Of a DNA stretch of 64,000 bases, positions 7,275-15,440 are shown piece after piece. The translations under genes and the position numbers were made by a program. Positions within the stretch are counted from its first letter, which is position 1, and every line of letters starts with the position of its first letter. This stretch comes from Frankia sp. AiPa1 (GTDB lineage Bacteria; Actinomycetota; Actinomycetes; Frankiales; Frankiaceae): contig NZ_JALKFZ020000182.1 in the NCBI RefSeq assembly GCF_023243075.1, positions 1 to 64,000 of the forward strand, in the 5' to 3' direction. The notes under the pieces are model-generated. The model ran no database searches, was not told the DNA's origin, and saw only the letters and a program-made list of their open reading frames with translations.

Positions 7275-7913
7275 TCAGAACGCGGAGATAGTCGCGGGGG
7301 CGCGTTCGGCACGGGACAGGGCGCGCAGGACGGCCACCGGGCCGTGCCGGCGGGCGGCGACGCGGGCCAGCAGGGCGAGGACCAGGTCGGTCGCGGGCTG
7401 CGGCAACGCCGGGGTCGGCACGCCGAGGCTGACGGCGAGGTCGTCGGCATGCACAGCCAGTTCCAGGACGCGGGTGCTCAGGTAGTCGTCGATGGTCAGG
7501 GTCGGCGCCACCGCGCCCAACGTCAGGACGTCGCCGGCCCGCACGCCCGGCAGGATCGCCCGCAGCTCGGCCAGCGCCGCGTCGACCTCGTCGGCCAGCG
7601 CGCCGGGGCCGCCGGCCGCGGTCGTCTCGCCGAACGCGCGCAGGCGGACGTTGAGCTCGTCCTGCGGTGGGGCGCCGACCCAGGGCGCCGTCGTGTAGTG
7701 CTCGAGCAGCGTGATCGGCTCGCCGTGCGAGGTCGCGGTGCCCAGGCGGCCGGGCACGGCCAGGATCTGCCAGGCCAGATGCCCCGCCAGCCCGCTGACC
7801 TGGAACTGCGCCAGCGCGCTGGGTGAGTCCCACCGTTCGGTGAGTTCCGGCGCGCGCAACAGGCCTGCCGCGGACACGGCGGTGTCCAGAAAGATCCGCC
7901 CGATCGAGGTCAT
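7275..7913 (-). CDS. Maleylpyruvate-isomerase-family (DinB-like) protein
   Basis: A 212-residue helical-bundle protein of the mycothiol-dependent maleylpyruvate isomerase N-terminal / DinB_2 superfamily. The first helix starts IGRIFLDTAVSAAGLL. Metal-ligand histidines are expected near LAGHLAWQ, and a second conserved block is RVLELAVHADDLAVSLG (about residues 145-161), matching the family's LExxVHxxDL. Many such genes in mycothiol producers are annotated only by fold, so the substrate is open. It is convergent with marR and starts at ATG 7913. Confidence 0.8.
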   Translation of the reverse strand: MTSIGRIFLDTAVSAAGLLRAPELTERWDSPSALAQFQVSGLAGHLAWQILAVPGRLGTATSHGEPITLLEHYTTAPWVGAPPQDELNVRLRAFGETTAAGGPGALADEVDAALAELRAILPGVRAGDVLTLGAVAPTLTIDDYLSTRVLELAVHADDLAVSLGVPTPALPQPATDLVLALLARVAARRHGPVAVLRALSRAERAPATISAF

Positions 7914-8173
7914 GGCCCCATCTTGGCGCCTCGCGCCGCCCGCCGGTCACGGGGCCGCCACACCCGGCGTTCGCCGCCGGCCGCCGGTCGCCCGCCCCAG
8001 CCGCGCGCATGCCCCGCCCGGGACGGCGACCGTCGTCTCCGACGCTGCCCGCCCAGGCCCGTCGTGCCAGGTCAACACGGCGCGGCAGAGGGCGACATCC
8101 CTCGGATGTGCCCGGGGACGCCCACGGTGTGGTCTAGCCTGTGCGCTCACCGACAGTCACGAGGGGCAACGCT
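7914..8173. other. Intergenic region with possible promoter for the zinc-ribbon genes
   Basis: These 260 bp contain no supported gene. TAGCCT at about 8134-8139 would suit a -10 hexamer for the downstream gene starting at 8174; no good -35 is visible. Confidence 0.3.
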
Positions 8174-8428
8174 GTGGTCTGGAACAAGCGGGGGAACACT
8201 GGTGGTGGTGTCAGCTCCGGACGCTCCGGTACCAAGCGCGGCGGCAGTGCCCGCACGCCGATCGACGGCCGGGCGCCGGGAATGCCACCGAGTGCGTGCC
8301 CGCGCTGCCAGGGTGAGGGGCAGATCGGCAATCCCGCCATCGAACGGGACGCCGGGGAGGCGTTCTCCGGTGAGGATCTCAAGCGCTGCCCGGACTGCGC
8401 CGGATCAGGGAGGCTCCGTGGACGCTGA
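8174..8428 (+). CDS. Small zinc-ribbon protein (DnaJ-type CxxCxGxG motifs)
   Basis: An 84-residue basic, Gly/Ser-rich protein has CPRCQGEGQIG and CPDCAGSGRL in its second half: two CxxCxGxG half-sites that together make one four-cysteine zinc finger as in DnaJ. Start GTG 8174 has GAGGGG eight bases upstream. The last 11 bases overlap the next gene, so the two are co-translated. It has no J-domain, so a free-standing zinc ribbon that binds RNA, DNA or protein is more likely than a chaperone cofactor. Confidence 0.7.
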   Translation: MVWNKRGNTGGGVSSGRSGTKRGGSARTPIDGRAPGMPPSACPRCQGEGQIGNPAIERDAGEAFSGEDLKRCPDCAGSGRLRGR

Positions 8429-8825
8429 GGGCACCGAGGGGCCACCCGTCGAGGGCGGCGAGCAGCCGATCGTCCCGTTCATCCGACTACGCTGCGCAAC
8501 CTGCCGGCGGGCCCGTGGTGCTTACCTGGCCCGCGTCGCCCGCGGCATGGCCGGCATCCCCGCCCGCGGCGGCCACGTCCCGCTCTGCCCGCACCACCGC
8601 ACCCTGTGGGCCCCCGGCGAGGGCCCGGACGCCGAGCCGTCCGCCGACACCGCGCCTCACCCCGAGGCCCACCGCCCCGACCTACGTCCCGACCTACACC
8701 GCCCCGACGCACACCCCGAAGTACACCGTCCCGACCTACACCGCCCGGATGCCGCACCGCGCCGGGACGCACCGCCGCGTCCGGACCAGCCCCGCCCGCA
8801 GCCGCGTCGCCGTGGCCCGGTCTGA
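8418..8825 (+). CDS. Cys/His-rich protein with His-Arg-Pro-Asp repeats
   Basis: A 135-residue protein, start GTG 8418, overlapping the preceding zinc-ribbon gene. The N-terminal half has CATC and CPHH (residues about 30-65), a plausible zinc site. The C-terminal half is a run of HRPD-type units (HRPDL, DLHRPDA, EVHRPDLHRPDA) followed by an Arg/Pro tail. His-rich tails of this kind often bind metal, but no family is recognised. Overlap with the upstream gene indicates a common role in metal or nucleic-acid binding. Confidence 0.6.
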   Translation: MDAEGTEGPPVEGGEQPIVPFIRLRCATCRRARGAYLARVARGMAGIPARGGHVPLCPHHRTLWAPGEGPDAEPSADTAPHPEAHRPDLRPDLHRPDAHPEVHRPDLHRPDAAPRRDAPPRPDQPRPQPRRRGPV

Positions 8826-8956
8826 CGGGAACCCGGCCCCCGACGCTCACCGAGATCCCACTCCGACCTGCACTTCATGACTTTGGGTCAATGATTCAAT
8901 TCTTTCCGTGGTCAGCCGTGACGGGCACGGCGATCCGAGCGAGGAGAGATCCCCCC

Positions 8957-9418
8957 ATGCGACGCATGTTCATCAAGGCGGCCACCGTGGCCGCTGTCGG
9001 CGGGCTGGCCTTCGTCGCGGCCCCGCCCTCGCAGGCCGCCACCGCCGGCCCGCAGGCCAGCGCCGCCGCGGCCGGCCCCGCGTATTTCGTGATCACCGAC
9101 ATCACCCGGCAGGAGTTCGTCATCAAACTGACGCAGAGCGACGACATCGCGCACGCCCGGAACCTCCTGCGCGGCGAGACCCACGATCGGCCTCACGTGC
9201 TCACCCGGATCGTCAAGAGGCCGGCCGCCTACAACCCGTGGTGGAGCTTCAACAACAACCCCGAGGTGACCGACTTCTTCGACCAGGCCATCGAGGTCTG
9301 CGACGCGACCATCCCGTACGTCGAGGAGCACCTCGACGAGGCCGGAGGCGCCTTCCTGCCCGGCGGGCTCTGGTGCGACTGGACCTCGCGCCTGGTCCGG
9401 GAGATCCCCGCCCCGTAG
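8957..9418 (+). CDS. Secreted BP74-like (calmodulin-binding-protein family) protein
   Basis: This 153-residue exported protein has a signal peptide at residues 1-28 (RR at 2-3, hydrophobic core AATVAAVGGLAFVAA, cleavage after SQA). The mature part, YFVITDITRQEFVIKLTQ through ARNLL and PHVLTRIVKRPAAYNPWWSF to EVCDATIPYVEEHLDEAGG, follows the pattern of the domain first described in Dictyostelium BP74 and present in many actinomycete exported proteins. ATG 8957 has GAGGAGAG nine bases before it. Bacterial function is unknown. A strong hairpin follows the stop. Confidence 0.75.
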   Translation: MRRMFIKAATVAAVGGLAFVAAPPSQAATAGPQASAAAAGPAYFVITDITRQEFVIKLTQSDDIAHARNLLRGETHDRPHVLTRIVKRPAAYNPWWSFNNNPEVTDFFDQAIEVCDATIPYVEEHLDEAGGAFLPGGLWCDWTSRLVREIPAP

Positions 9419-9430
9419 AAGGGGAGCGCC

Positions 9431-9475
9431 CGCGGGTCCCGGCACGGCGCACCGCAGGACGCGCCGGGACCCGCG
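9431..9475 (+). terminator. Terminator hairpin after the BP74-like gene
   Basis: A perfect 13-bp inverted repeat (CGCGGGTCCCGGC / GCCGGGACCCGCG) with a 19-base loop starts 12 bases after the stop codon. Confidence 0.65.
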
Positions 9476-9530
9476 AAGCCCCGCCCGGCCGGCCGGGCGG
9501 CCGGTGAACGGTTGGCCCGAACACGGACGG

Positions 9531-9589
9531 CAGGCCGGGGACGGTCAGGCAGGTCGGCGGGCGGTCGGGCAGGTCGGGGACGGTCAGGC
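9531..9589. repeat. Short direct repeat at the end of the methyltransferase gene
   Basis: CAGGCCGGGGACGGTCAGGC (9531-9550) recurs with one change at 9570-9589, and related GGTCGG units lie between. The second copy runs into the 3' end of the neighbouring methyltransferase gene. Confidence 0.6.
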
Positions 9590-10390
9590 GGGCCGGTGGG
9601 CGGTGACGAGGAAGGCGGTCTCGCTGAACAGGAAGTCGCCGGTGGCCTCGGCGGCGTACAGCTCGTCGCACCAGGCGTCGGCCTCGGCGGGGGTGACCTC
9701 TCCCCGGCCACGCGCGGCGCAGCGGCGCACGGCGGTGTGGACCTCGCGCAGCCGGTGGGCCAGCGCCTCGGGCAGGGTGGGAATGACGGTGGTGTGGGCG
9801 TGCACCGTGTCCAGGCGCAGGGGACCGCGACGGACGAGCCCGGCCAGGCGTCGTCCGGTCTGCGGGTCGGTGGCCGCCATGTGCGGGTAGGGCACGGGCA
9901 GCTCGGCGTAGGTGCGCAGGACCCGGCGGGCGAGGTCGCGGTCGCTCGTGGTCACGACGATCGTGTCGAAGTCGGTGTGGCCGAGCACGGCACGTCCACC
10001 GGGGCGCAGTACCCGGGCGACCTCGCCGAGCAGCGCCGCCGGATCGGCCAGGCATTCCAGGGTGTTGTGCGAGACGACCACGTCGAGGCTGCCCTCGGCC
10101 AGGGTGAGCGGCTCGGCCAGGTCATGGCGGACGATGCGCGCCGTGGGCAGCCGCAGCGCGAGCCGGCCCAGCGCCGCCTCGTCCACGTCCACCGCGGTCA
10201 GCCGGCTGCCCGGCGAGCGGCGGGCGATCTCGACCAGGGTGGGACCCGAACCGGCCCCGAGGTCGGCCACCTGGCGCGCCGGCCCGTCCACCACCAGCTC
10301 CGCCAGCAGATCCTGCACAGACCGCGGCCGCGCCGTGGACTCGGCGTCGCGTGGCGACGGCGGCGGCTGCTGCTGCTGTTCGAGGGGCAC
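9584..10390 (-). CDS. Class I SAM-dependent methyltransferase
   Basis: A 268-residue methyltransferase. SAM-binding motif I is VADLGAGSGPT (about residues 41-51), the acidic residue ending strand 2 is in LTAVDVDE, motif II lies in SLDVVVSHNTLECLADP, and VLRPGGRAVLGH is the post-motif III loop. The C-terminal half (TPAEADAWCDELYAAEATGD) resembles small-molecule methyltransferases of natural-product clusters. GTG 10390 is chosen because GGAGG lies seven bases upstream; an ATG 24 bases earlier lacks a site. A Gln-rich run (LEQQQQ) sits at the N-terminus. No partner gene indicates the substrate. Confidence 0.85.
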   Translation of the reverse strand: MPLEQQQQPPPSPRDAESTARPRSVQDLLAELVVDGPARQVADLGAGSGPTLVEIARRSPGSRLTAVDVDEAALGRLALRLPTARIVRHDLAEPLTLAEGSLDVVVSHNTLECLADPAALLGEVARVLRPGGRAVLGHTDFDTIVVTTSDRDLARRVLRTYAELPVPYPHMAATDPQTGRRLAGLVRRGPLRLDTVHAHTTVIPTLPEALAHRLREVHTAVRRCAARGRGEVTPAEADAWCDELYAAEATGDFLFSETAFLVTAHRPA

Positions 10391-10467
10391 GCGCGAACCT
10401 CCGATGACCCGCACGGACCATCACGGTATGAGGCTGGGGCGATCATCAGCGTACGGGACGAACAGGC

Positions 10468-11070
10468 TCACCGCGGCCGTCTTCGCGTGACGTCGGCGAT
10501 GGCCGTGGTGACGACCTTGTCGAGGGCTCCGGCGTCGGGTGGGGTGTCGTGGCGGCCCGCGAACAGCAGGTGCCCGGCCCCGATCAGCGTGAGCGCGAGC
10601 GAGTCGACGTCGACGTCGGCCGCGACGCGGCCCAGGTCGCGCTCGTCGGCGAGATAGCAGGCGAGCATGACACCGGCCTCGGCCAGGACCGGGACACCCG
10701 GACCGGACCCGGCCGCGCGCAGCCGGACGCGCAGCTCGTCGCGGCCGATGACGAGGCCGACGATCGCCACGGCGACCGGGTCGAACAGGTCCATCAACGC
10801 GCCGGTGAGGTTACCGGCGACGGTGCCAATCCCGGCGGACTGGCGCAGAGCGGCGGCCTGGACCTCGATCCGGGCGACGCGGCCCGCCACGAGTTCGACG
10901 AGGAAAGCGTCGAAGTCGGCGAAGTGTCGGTGCAGAACTCCCTTGGCGACACCTGCCTCGACGGTGACCGCCCGGCTGGTCAACGCACCCGGCCCATCCC
11001 GGCGCAGGACACGCTCGGCGGCGTCGAACAGCCGCCGGCGCGCGTCGTGGAGGTGCACCCCTGTCGGCAC
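10468..11070 (-). CDS. TetR-family transcriptional regulator
   Basis: A 200-residue TetR regulator. The helix-turn-helix is ALTSRAVTVEAGVAKGVLHRHF (about residues 29-50) and the rest is the helical ligand-binding/dimer domain. GTG 11070 is preferred because GGAGGGA precedes it. It is divergent to a methyltransferase gene, with a perfect 30-bp palindrome in between. The last 50 residues (VDVDSLALTLIGAGHLLFAG and on) have a close, broken relative at 26091-26299. Confidence 0.88.
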   Translation of the reverse strand: MPTGVHLHDARRRLFDAAERVLRRDGPGALTSRAVTVEAGVAKGVLHRHFADFDAFLVELVAGRVARIEVQAAALRQSAGIGTVAGNLTGALMDLFDPVAVAIVGLVIGRDELRVRLRAAGSGPGVPVLAEAGVMLACYLADERDLGRVAADVDVDSLALTLIGAGHLLFAGRHDTPPDAGALDKVVTTAIADVTRRRPR

Positions 11071-11106
11071 CACGCGTCCCTCCGCATCTCGGCAATCCTC
11101 ACCCGG

Positions 11107-11136
11107 CACTCTAATGGGCACCCGCCCATTAGAGTG
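11107..11136. promoter_or_regulatory. Perfect palindromic operator of the TetR/methyltransferase pair
   Basis: CACTCTAATGGGC-ACCC-GCCCATTAGAGTG has 13-bp arms without mismatch. It lies 37 bp before the TetR start and 6 bp before the methyltransferase start. Size and position suit a TetR dimer-of-dimers site that would block the methyltransferase promoter. Confidence 0.85.
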
Positions 11137-11141
11137 GGCGC

Positions 11142-11987
11142 GTGCCCACACTATCGCGGGAGCCCTCACGCCCTCCCGAGCAGGAGCCCCACCAACACCG
11201 ACAGATGGCCGAATCGTTCGGCGTGGACCCCGCGCGGTACGACCGGGCCCGGCCCCGCTATCCCGACGCGCTGGTGGAACGGATCGTCGCCACCAGCCCC
11301 GGCCCCGACACCCTCGACGTCGGCTGCGGCACCGGCATCGCGGCCCGCCAGTTCCAGGTCGCCGGCGCGACGGTGCTCGGCGTCGACCCCGACCCGCGGA
11401 TGGCCGCGTTCGCCCGGCGAAGCGGCGTCGAGGTCGAGGTCGCCACCTTCGAAGCGTGGGACCCGGCTGGCCGCCTGTTCGACGCGGTCGTCAGCGGGCA
11501 GGCCTGGCACTGGGTGGACCCGGTCGCCGGCGCGGCCAAAGCGGCGCGGATCCTGCGCCCTGGCGGCCGACTGGCGGTGTTCGGGCACGCGTTCGACGCC
11601 CCGCCCGAGGTACGGGAAGCGTTCACCGCCGTCTACCGGCAGGTGGCACCCGACTCGCCGTTGCCCCTGCGGCAGGCGGGCCGTGACCAGCCGACAAGGA
11701 CCGCCGCGGACATCTACCAGGCGATGTTCGCCAAGGCCGCCGACGGTATCCGGACGGCAGGCGGGTTCGGCGAGCCGGAGCAGTGGCGATGCGACTGGGA
11801 GCGGTCCTACACCCGCGACGAGTGGCTGGACCATCTGCCCACCACCGGCGCCCTCACCCAGCTCCCGCCGGACAAGCTGGCCGACGTGCTGGACTGCGTC
11901 GGGGCCGCCATCGACACGATCGGAGGCGGCTTCACCATCCTCACCACCACCCTGGCGGCCACCGCGACACGCACCGACGCCGCCTGA
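11142..11987 (+). CDS. Class I SAM-dependent methyltransferase, TetR-controlled
   Basis: A 281-residue methyltransferase of the YcgJ/UbiE type. FGVDPARYDRARPRYPDALV near the N-terminus is the family entry motif, TLDVGCGTGIAARQF is motif I (about residues 56-70), FDAVVSGQAWHWVDPV carries the HWxD motif, and ILRPGGRLAVFGH follows. Start GTG 11142 lies just after the operator palindrome with no visible Shine-Dalgarno, so a leaderless message is possible; ATG 11205 (MAESFG) is an alternative. A related gene, split in two, lies at 26686-29269. Being next to a TetR gene suggests inducible modification of a small toxic compound. Confidence 0.85.
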   Translation: MPTLSREPSRPPEQEPHQHRQMAESFGVDPARYDRARPRYPDALVERIVATSPGPDTLDVGCGTGIAARQFQVAGATVLGVDPDPRMAAFARRSGVEVEVATFEAWDPAGRLFDAVVSGQAWHWVDPVAGAAKAARILRPGGRLAVFGHAFDAPPEVREAFTAVYRQVAPDSPLPLRQAGRDQPTRTAADIYQAMFAKAADGIRTAGGFGEPEQWRCDWERSYTRDEWLDHLPTTGALTQLPPDKLADVLDCVGAAIDTIGGGFTILTTTLAATATRTDAA

Positions 11988-12022
11988 CGGGCAGTACCGC
12001 GGTGCGCGCGACTTTTCGCCCG

Positions 12023-13435
12023 ATGCCGACGGAGGGCGGGGTTCGCCTTCCCGGGCTGGCCGGGCTGCTCGAGCAGGTGCGGCCCTCGGCCCGGGCGACC
12101 TTCCTCGGACCGGACCGGCGCCTCCTGCTCGCCGCCGGCCAGGGCCCGGCGGAGCTGGGTGTGCCCGTCGGGGCGTTCCTGCACCAGCCCTCGCTGGAAC
12201 GTGCCCTGCGGGCCGGCATCGCCACCCTGCCCTCGGTCGACGTCCGCCTCGGAACAGGGGTGAGCGGGCTGCGTGCGGGCGCCTGCGGGGCGGTGGAGGT
12301 CGAGCTGGACGACGCCACCGTGGCGCAGGCCCGTTATGTGGTCGGCTGCGACGGCGCGGCCAGCACGGTGCGCTCGCTGATCGGCGCCGGCTACGAGGGC
12401 ACGACCTTCGCGCAGCCCTGGCTCGTCGTCGACGTGCGCTCGGCCGAGGCTCTGCCCGTGCCGCCGGACATCGCCTTCGTTCTCGATCCGCGCCGGCCGG
12501 GGGTGAGCATGCCGATGCCCGGCGGGCACCGCTTCGAGTGGATGCTGCTGCCCGGCGAGGATCCCGAACGGATGACCCGGCCGGAGACCGTCGCGCGGCT
12601 GCTCTCGGCCTGGGTCGACCCCGCCACGGTCACGATCGAACGGGCGACGGTCTACACCTTCCACGCCCGGATGGCGAGCCGGTGGCGAGCCGGGCGCGTG
12701 CTGCTCGCCGGCGACGCGGCACACACCATGCCCCCCTTCGCCGGGCAGGGCCTCGCCAGCGGTATCCGCGACGCCGCGGCGCTGGCCTGGCGACTGACCG
12801 AGGTCCTCACCGGGCTGCGCGGCCACGACACGCTCGACGACTACGAGCGCGAACGCCGACCCCAGGTGGCCGCGATCACCACCCGCGCCATCCGTGCCGG
12901 CGGGGTCGTGCGGACCACCAGCCCGGCCCGCGCGGCGCTGCTGCGCACGACGCTGCGCACCGTCGCGCACACTCCCGGTCTGAGCCACGCGCTGCGCTCC
13001 GGCGCCGCACGGCCCCGGACCCGTCTGCCTCGGGCCCGCCGGCCCGCACGGGAGGGGGGCCGCTGGGCCGGCCGGATCGTGGCGAACCCGCGGGTGCGCA
13101 CGCCGGACGGTGGGACCTGCCACCTCGACGACCTGCTCGGCCCGTCCTGGGCGCTGCTCGGACTCGGCGTCGACCCCTGCGGCGGTCTCCCCCCGTCCGC
13201 GCGGGCGTGGGTCGAGCGCCGGGGCGCCACCCTCCTGACGATCAGCGGTCCTGGCCGCGAGGTCCGCCTCTGCTCGTCCTGCCCCGTCGTGGAGGACCTG
13301 GACGCCACGGTGCTGCGCATGACGGGCAGGCGCGATCGCCCGCTCGTCGCTGTCATCCGCCCGGATCGCTACCTGCTCGGGGTCTTTCCGCCGGCACGCC
13401 TGGTGGGGGCGCTCACCAGCCCCGACAACCCCTGA
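12023..13435 (+). pseudogene. FAD-dependent aromatic hydroxylase lacking its N-terminal FAD-binding region
   Basis: The frame is colinear with the intact hydroxylase at 15693-17477 from its residue about 70 (PGLAGLLEQVxPSAxATxLG) to the end. It keeps the DG motif (VVGCDGAASTVRSL), the GD motif (LLAGDAAHTMPPFAGQGL) and the thioredoxin-like C-terminal domain (HLDDLLGPSWALLGLGVDP). The first 70 residues, which carry the GxGxxG nucleotide-binding loop, are absent, and foreign sequence starts only 36 bp after the preceding methyltransferase stop. The rest of the frame is undamaged over 470 codons and is followed by a strong terminator, so the truncation looks recent. Confidence 0.85.
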
Positions 13436-13450
13436 CCATCCCGGCTGGTC

Positions 13451-13481
13451 CCGCCCATCCATGTAGATCATGGATGGGCGG
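13451..13481 (+). terminator. Terminator hairpin after the truncated hydroxylase
   Basis: CCGCCCATCCATG-TAGAT-CATGGATGGGCGG is a perfect 13-bp stem with a 5-base loop, 15 bases past the stop codon. Confidence 0.75.
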
Positions 13482-13523
13482 GCGCGCCGCGAGGACCGCG
13501 GCGGCCAGCGTGCGACCGTGGCC

Positions 13524-13572
13524 CTTCTACAGGGTCAAAGTGGACAAAATGCCCGCGAAAACCCTGTAGAAG
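13524..13572. repeat. Hairpin repeat copy H3
   Basis: CTTCTACAGGGT (13524-13535) and ACCCTGTAGAAG (13561-13572) are perfect complements with a 25-base spacer, the same spacing as the copies at 15534 and 56790. The loop (AAAGTGGACAAAATG) is the most diverged version of the family core and there is no long flank. Confidence 0.8.
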
Positions 13573-13860
13573 AACCATGTTGATCACTGCGCCGGCCGCG
13601 GAGACCGCCACAACGGTCAAAGCGACGTCGATGGTGATTGCGTCGGGTAACCAAGAAGGGGGCGACGGCCGCTTGGGGGGTCGCCGACACCGACCTGGAC
13701 TTCCAGCCGGCACGACGCCCGAGGCGCCACACTCCCATCTGGGACAGACGGCGACACGGGGACGACGCCGACCGCGAGGTCCTCGCCGCCCTCGCGCCCG
13801 TGCTCGCACGCCTGGTCGAGATCGCCGCAGCCAGCCCTCAACCCGCAGGAGTGGATACCG
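13573..13860 (+). other. Region upstream of the epoxide hydrolase; weak ORF only
   Basis: A frame from 13638 to 13886 encodes 82 residues, with a plausible helix (REVLAALAPVLARLVEIAA) after a basic stretch. It overlaps the hydrolase start by 26 bp. It could be a gene scrap or a small protein; I recognise nothing in it. Confidence 0.25.
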
Positions 13861-15123
13861 ATGGTGACCCGCCCGTCTCCCCCTGAACCGACATCCGCCT
13901 TCCCCCTGGCACCCAGCCCGATCCACGTGTCCGACGAGGTCCTCGACGACCTGCGCGTCCGGCTCGCCCGGACCCGCCCGCCGCTGGACGAGGGGAACGA
14001 GGACTGGTCCTACGGCGTCCCGCGGCGCTATCTGCGGGAGCTGGTCGCCTACTGGCGCGACGGCTACGACTGGCGCGCGGCCGAGGCCGCCATCAACGCC
14101 TACGAGCACTACCAGGTGGCCGTCGACGGTGTTCCGGTGCACTTCCTGCGCAGACCCGGGCGCGGCCCCCGTCCGATCCCGCTGATCCTCACCCACGGCT
14201 GGCCGTGGACGTTCTGGCACTTCTCGAAGGTGATCGACCCGCTCGCCGACCCGGCCGCCTTCGGCGGTGATCCCGCCGACGCGTTCGACGTGCTCGTCCC
14301 GTCCCTGCCCGGGTTCGGTTTCCCCGGCCCGCTGTCCGGCTTCCCCGACGTCAACTTCTGGAAGGTCGCCGACCTGTGGCACACCCTGATGACCGAGACC
14401 CTGGGATACGAGAAGTACGCCGCCGGCGGCTGTGACATCGGCGGGCTCGTCGCAAGCCAGCTCGGCCACAAGTACGCCGACGAGCTGTACGGCATCCACA
14501 TCGCCTCCGGGCTGCCGCTGGACTTCTTCACCGGCCCGCGCGCCTGGGACCTCGCCCAGAAACGGCCCCTCACCGACGACCAGCCCGCCGAGATCCGCGC
14601 CCGGATCGTCGAGCTGGAGCGCCGCTCGGCGTCCCATCTCGCCGTGCACATGCTCGACGGCGCCACCCTGGCCCACGGCCTGTCCGACTCGCCCGCCGGA
14701 CTGCTCGCCTGGCTGCTGGAACGCTGGAACGCCTGGAGCGACAACGGCGGCGACGTCGAGTCCGTCTTCACCAGGGACGACATGCTCACCCATGCCACGA
14801 TCTACTGGGTGAACAACGCCATCGCCACGTCGATGCGGTACTACGCCAACGCCAACCGCTACCCGTGGGTCCCCGCCCACGACCGCACCCCGGTCGTGCA
14901 GGCCCCGGTCGGCCTCACCTTCGTCACCTACGAGAACCCGCCCGGCATCCACACCGCGGACGAACGTGTGCGGGCGTACACGCAAAGCCCGCAGGCCGAC
15001 TGGTGCAACCACGTCAACGTCACCGCCCACGACCACGGCGGCCACTTCATCCCCTGGGAGATTCCCACCGAGTGGGTCGACGACCTGCGCCGCACCTTCC
15101 GCGGCCGCCGCCCAACCTCCTGA
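13861..15123 (+). CDS. Epoxide hydrolase (alpha/beta-hydrolase with N-terminal EHN domain)
   Basis: This 420-residue enzyme opens epoxides to diols. Residues about 20-130 form the epoxide-hydrolase N-terminal domain (DEVLDDLRVRLARTRPP, then WSYGVPRRYLRELVAYWRD). The hydrolase core follows: oxyanion-hole motif HGWPWTFWHF, nucleophile elbow GGCDIGG with the catalytic Asp in the position where plant and microsomal-type enzymes have GGDWG, a membrane-lid helical region, and the general-base His in HDHGGHFIPWE. Start ATG 13861. It is flanked by two related FAD hydroxylase genes, so the three could have formed an oxygenation/epoxide-opening module before one hydroxylase was truncated. Confidence 0.92.
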   Translation: MVTRPSPPEPTSAFPLAPSPIHVSDEVLDDLRVRLARTRPPLDEGNEDWSYGVPRRYLRELVAYWRDGYDWRAAEAAINAYEHYQVAVDGVPVHFLRRPGRGPRPIPLILTHGWPWTFWHFSKVIDPLADPAAFGGDPADAFDVLVPSLPGFGFPGPLSGFPDVNFWKVADLWHTLMTETLGYEKYAAGGCDIGGLVASQLGHKYADELYGIHIASGLPLDFFTGPRAWDLAQKRPLTDDQPAEIRARIVELERRSASHLAVHMLDGATLAHGLSDSPAGLLAWLLERWNAWSDNGGDVESVFTRDDMLTHATIYWVNNAIATSMRYYANANRYPWVPAHDRTPVVQAPVGLTFVTYENPPGIHTADERVRAYTQSPQADWCNHVNVTAHDHGGHFIPWEIPTEWVDDLRRTFRGRRPTS

Positions 15124-15149
15124 CCCGCCCCCGCTCCACGCCGGTTCCG

Positions 15150-15286
15150 CCCTGGGCCGACTCGTCGCCGCCGCACAGGGAAAGCTGGCCGTAGCTTGTC
15201 CGTACCACGGCGTCGAACAGCATCCGCATCGGCGTCTCCGCATCGATGGGGCCTTCTTCGTACCAGCCGGCACCGGCAATGATCAT
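15150..15286 (-). pseudogene. N-terminal scrap of an unknown gene
   Basis: On the minus strand ATG 15286 opens a protein-like stretch (MIIAGAGWYEEGPIDAETP, then MLFDAVVRTSYGQLSLCGG) that turns into Arg/Gly noise after about 45 residues, near the end of the hydrolase gene. It starts right at the edge of repeat Y copy 2. I do not recognise the family; it may be the beginning of a gene whose remainder was lost in a rearrangement at the repeat. Confidence 0.35.
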
Positions 15287-15287
15287 G

Positions 15288-15440
15288 ATGGTTCATCGCA
15301 GCGGACCGGCCAGTTCCCGCCCGATCTCGGATCACGTCCGACATCTTCGGCGGCACACGCACCGTCCGGCGTACCGCGTCGCCGGTCGCCGGTCGCCGGT
15401 GACGCACGGCGCCTCCGCCGTCACCATCAGCTCCGGTCGT
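15288..15440 (-). repeat. Repeat Y, copy 2 (joined to repeat X)
   Basis: Related to 4993-5100 (CATGATGGTTCATCGCAGCG, CTTCGGCGGCACACGCACCG, GCGTACCGCG). It holds a short tandem of CGCCGGTCGC units at about 15378-15400. The part nearest 15440, read on the minus strand (GTGACGACCGGAGCTGATGG), also resembles 2664-2690, which follows repeat X on the other side of the IS. Here Y and X are adjacent, which may be the ancestral arrangement. Confidence 0.6.

Noticed and set aside
10549..13569. A 1006-codon open frame on the plus strand
   Set aside because: It runs antisense through the TetR gene and out of frame through the methyltransferase and hydroxylase. Its translation is Arg/Pro/Ala noise, a GC-bias artefact.
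13468..15279. A 603-codon open frame on the minus strand opposite the epoxide hydrolase
   Set aside because: It is a mirror of a well-supported hydrolase gene, with no domain of its own.
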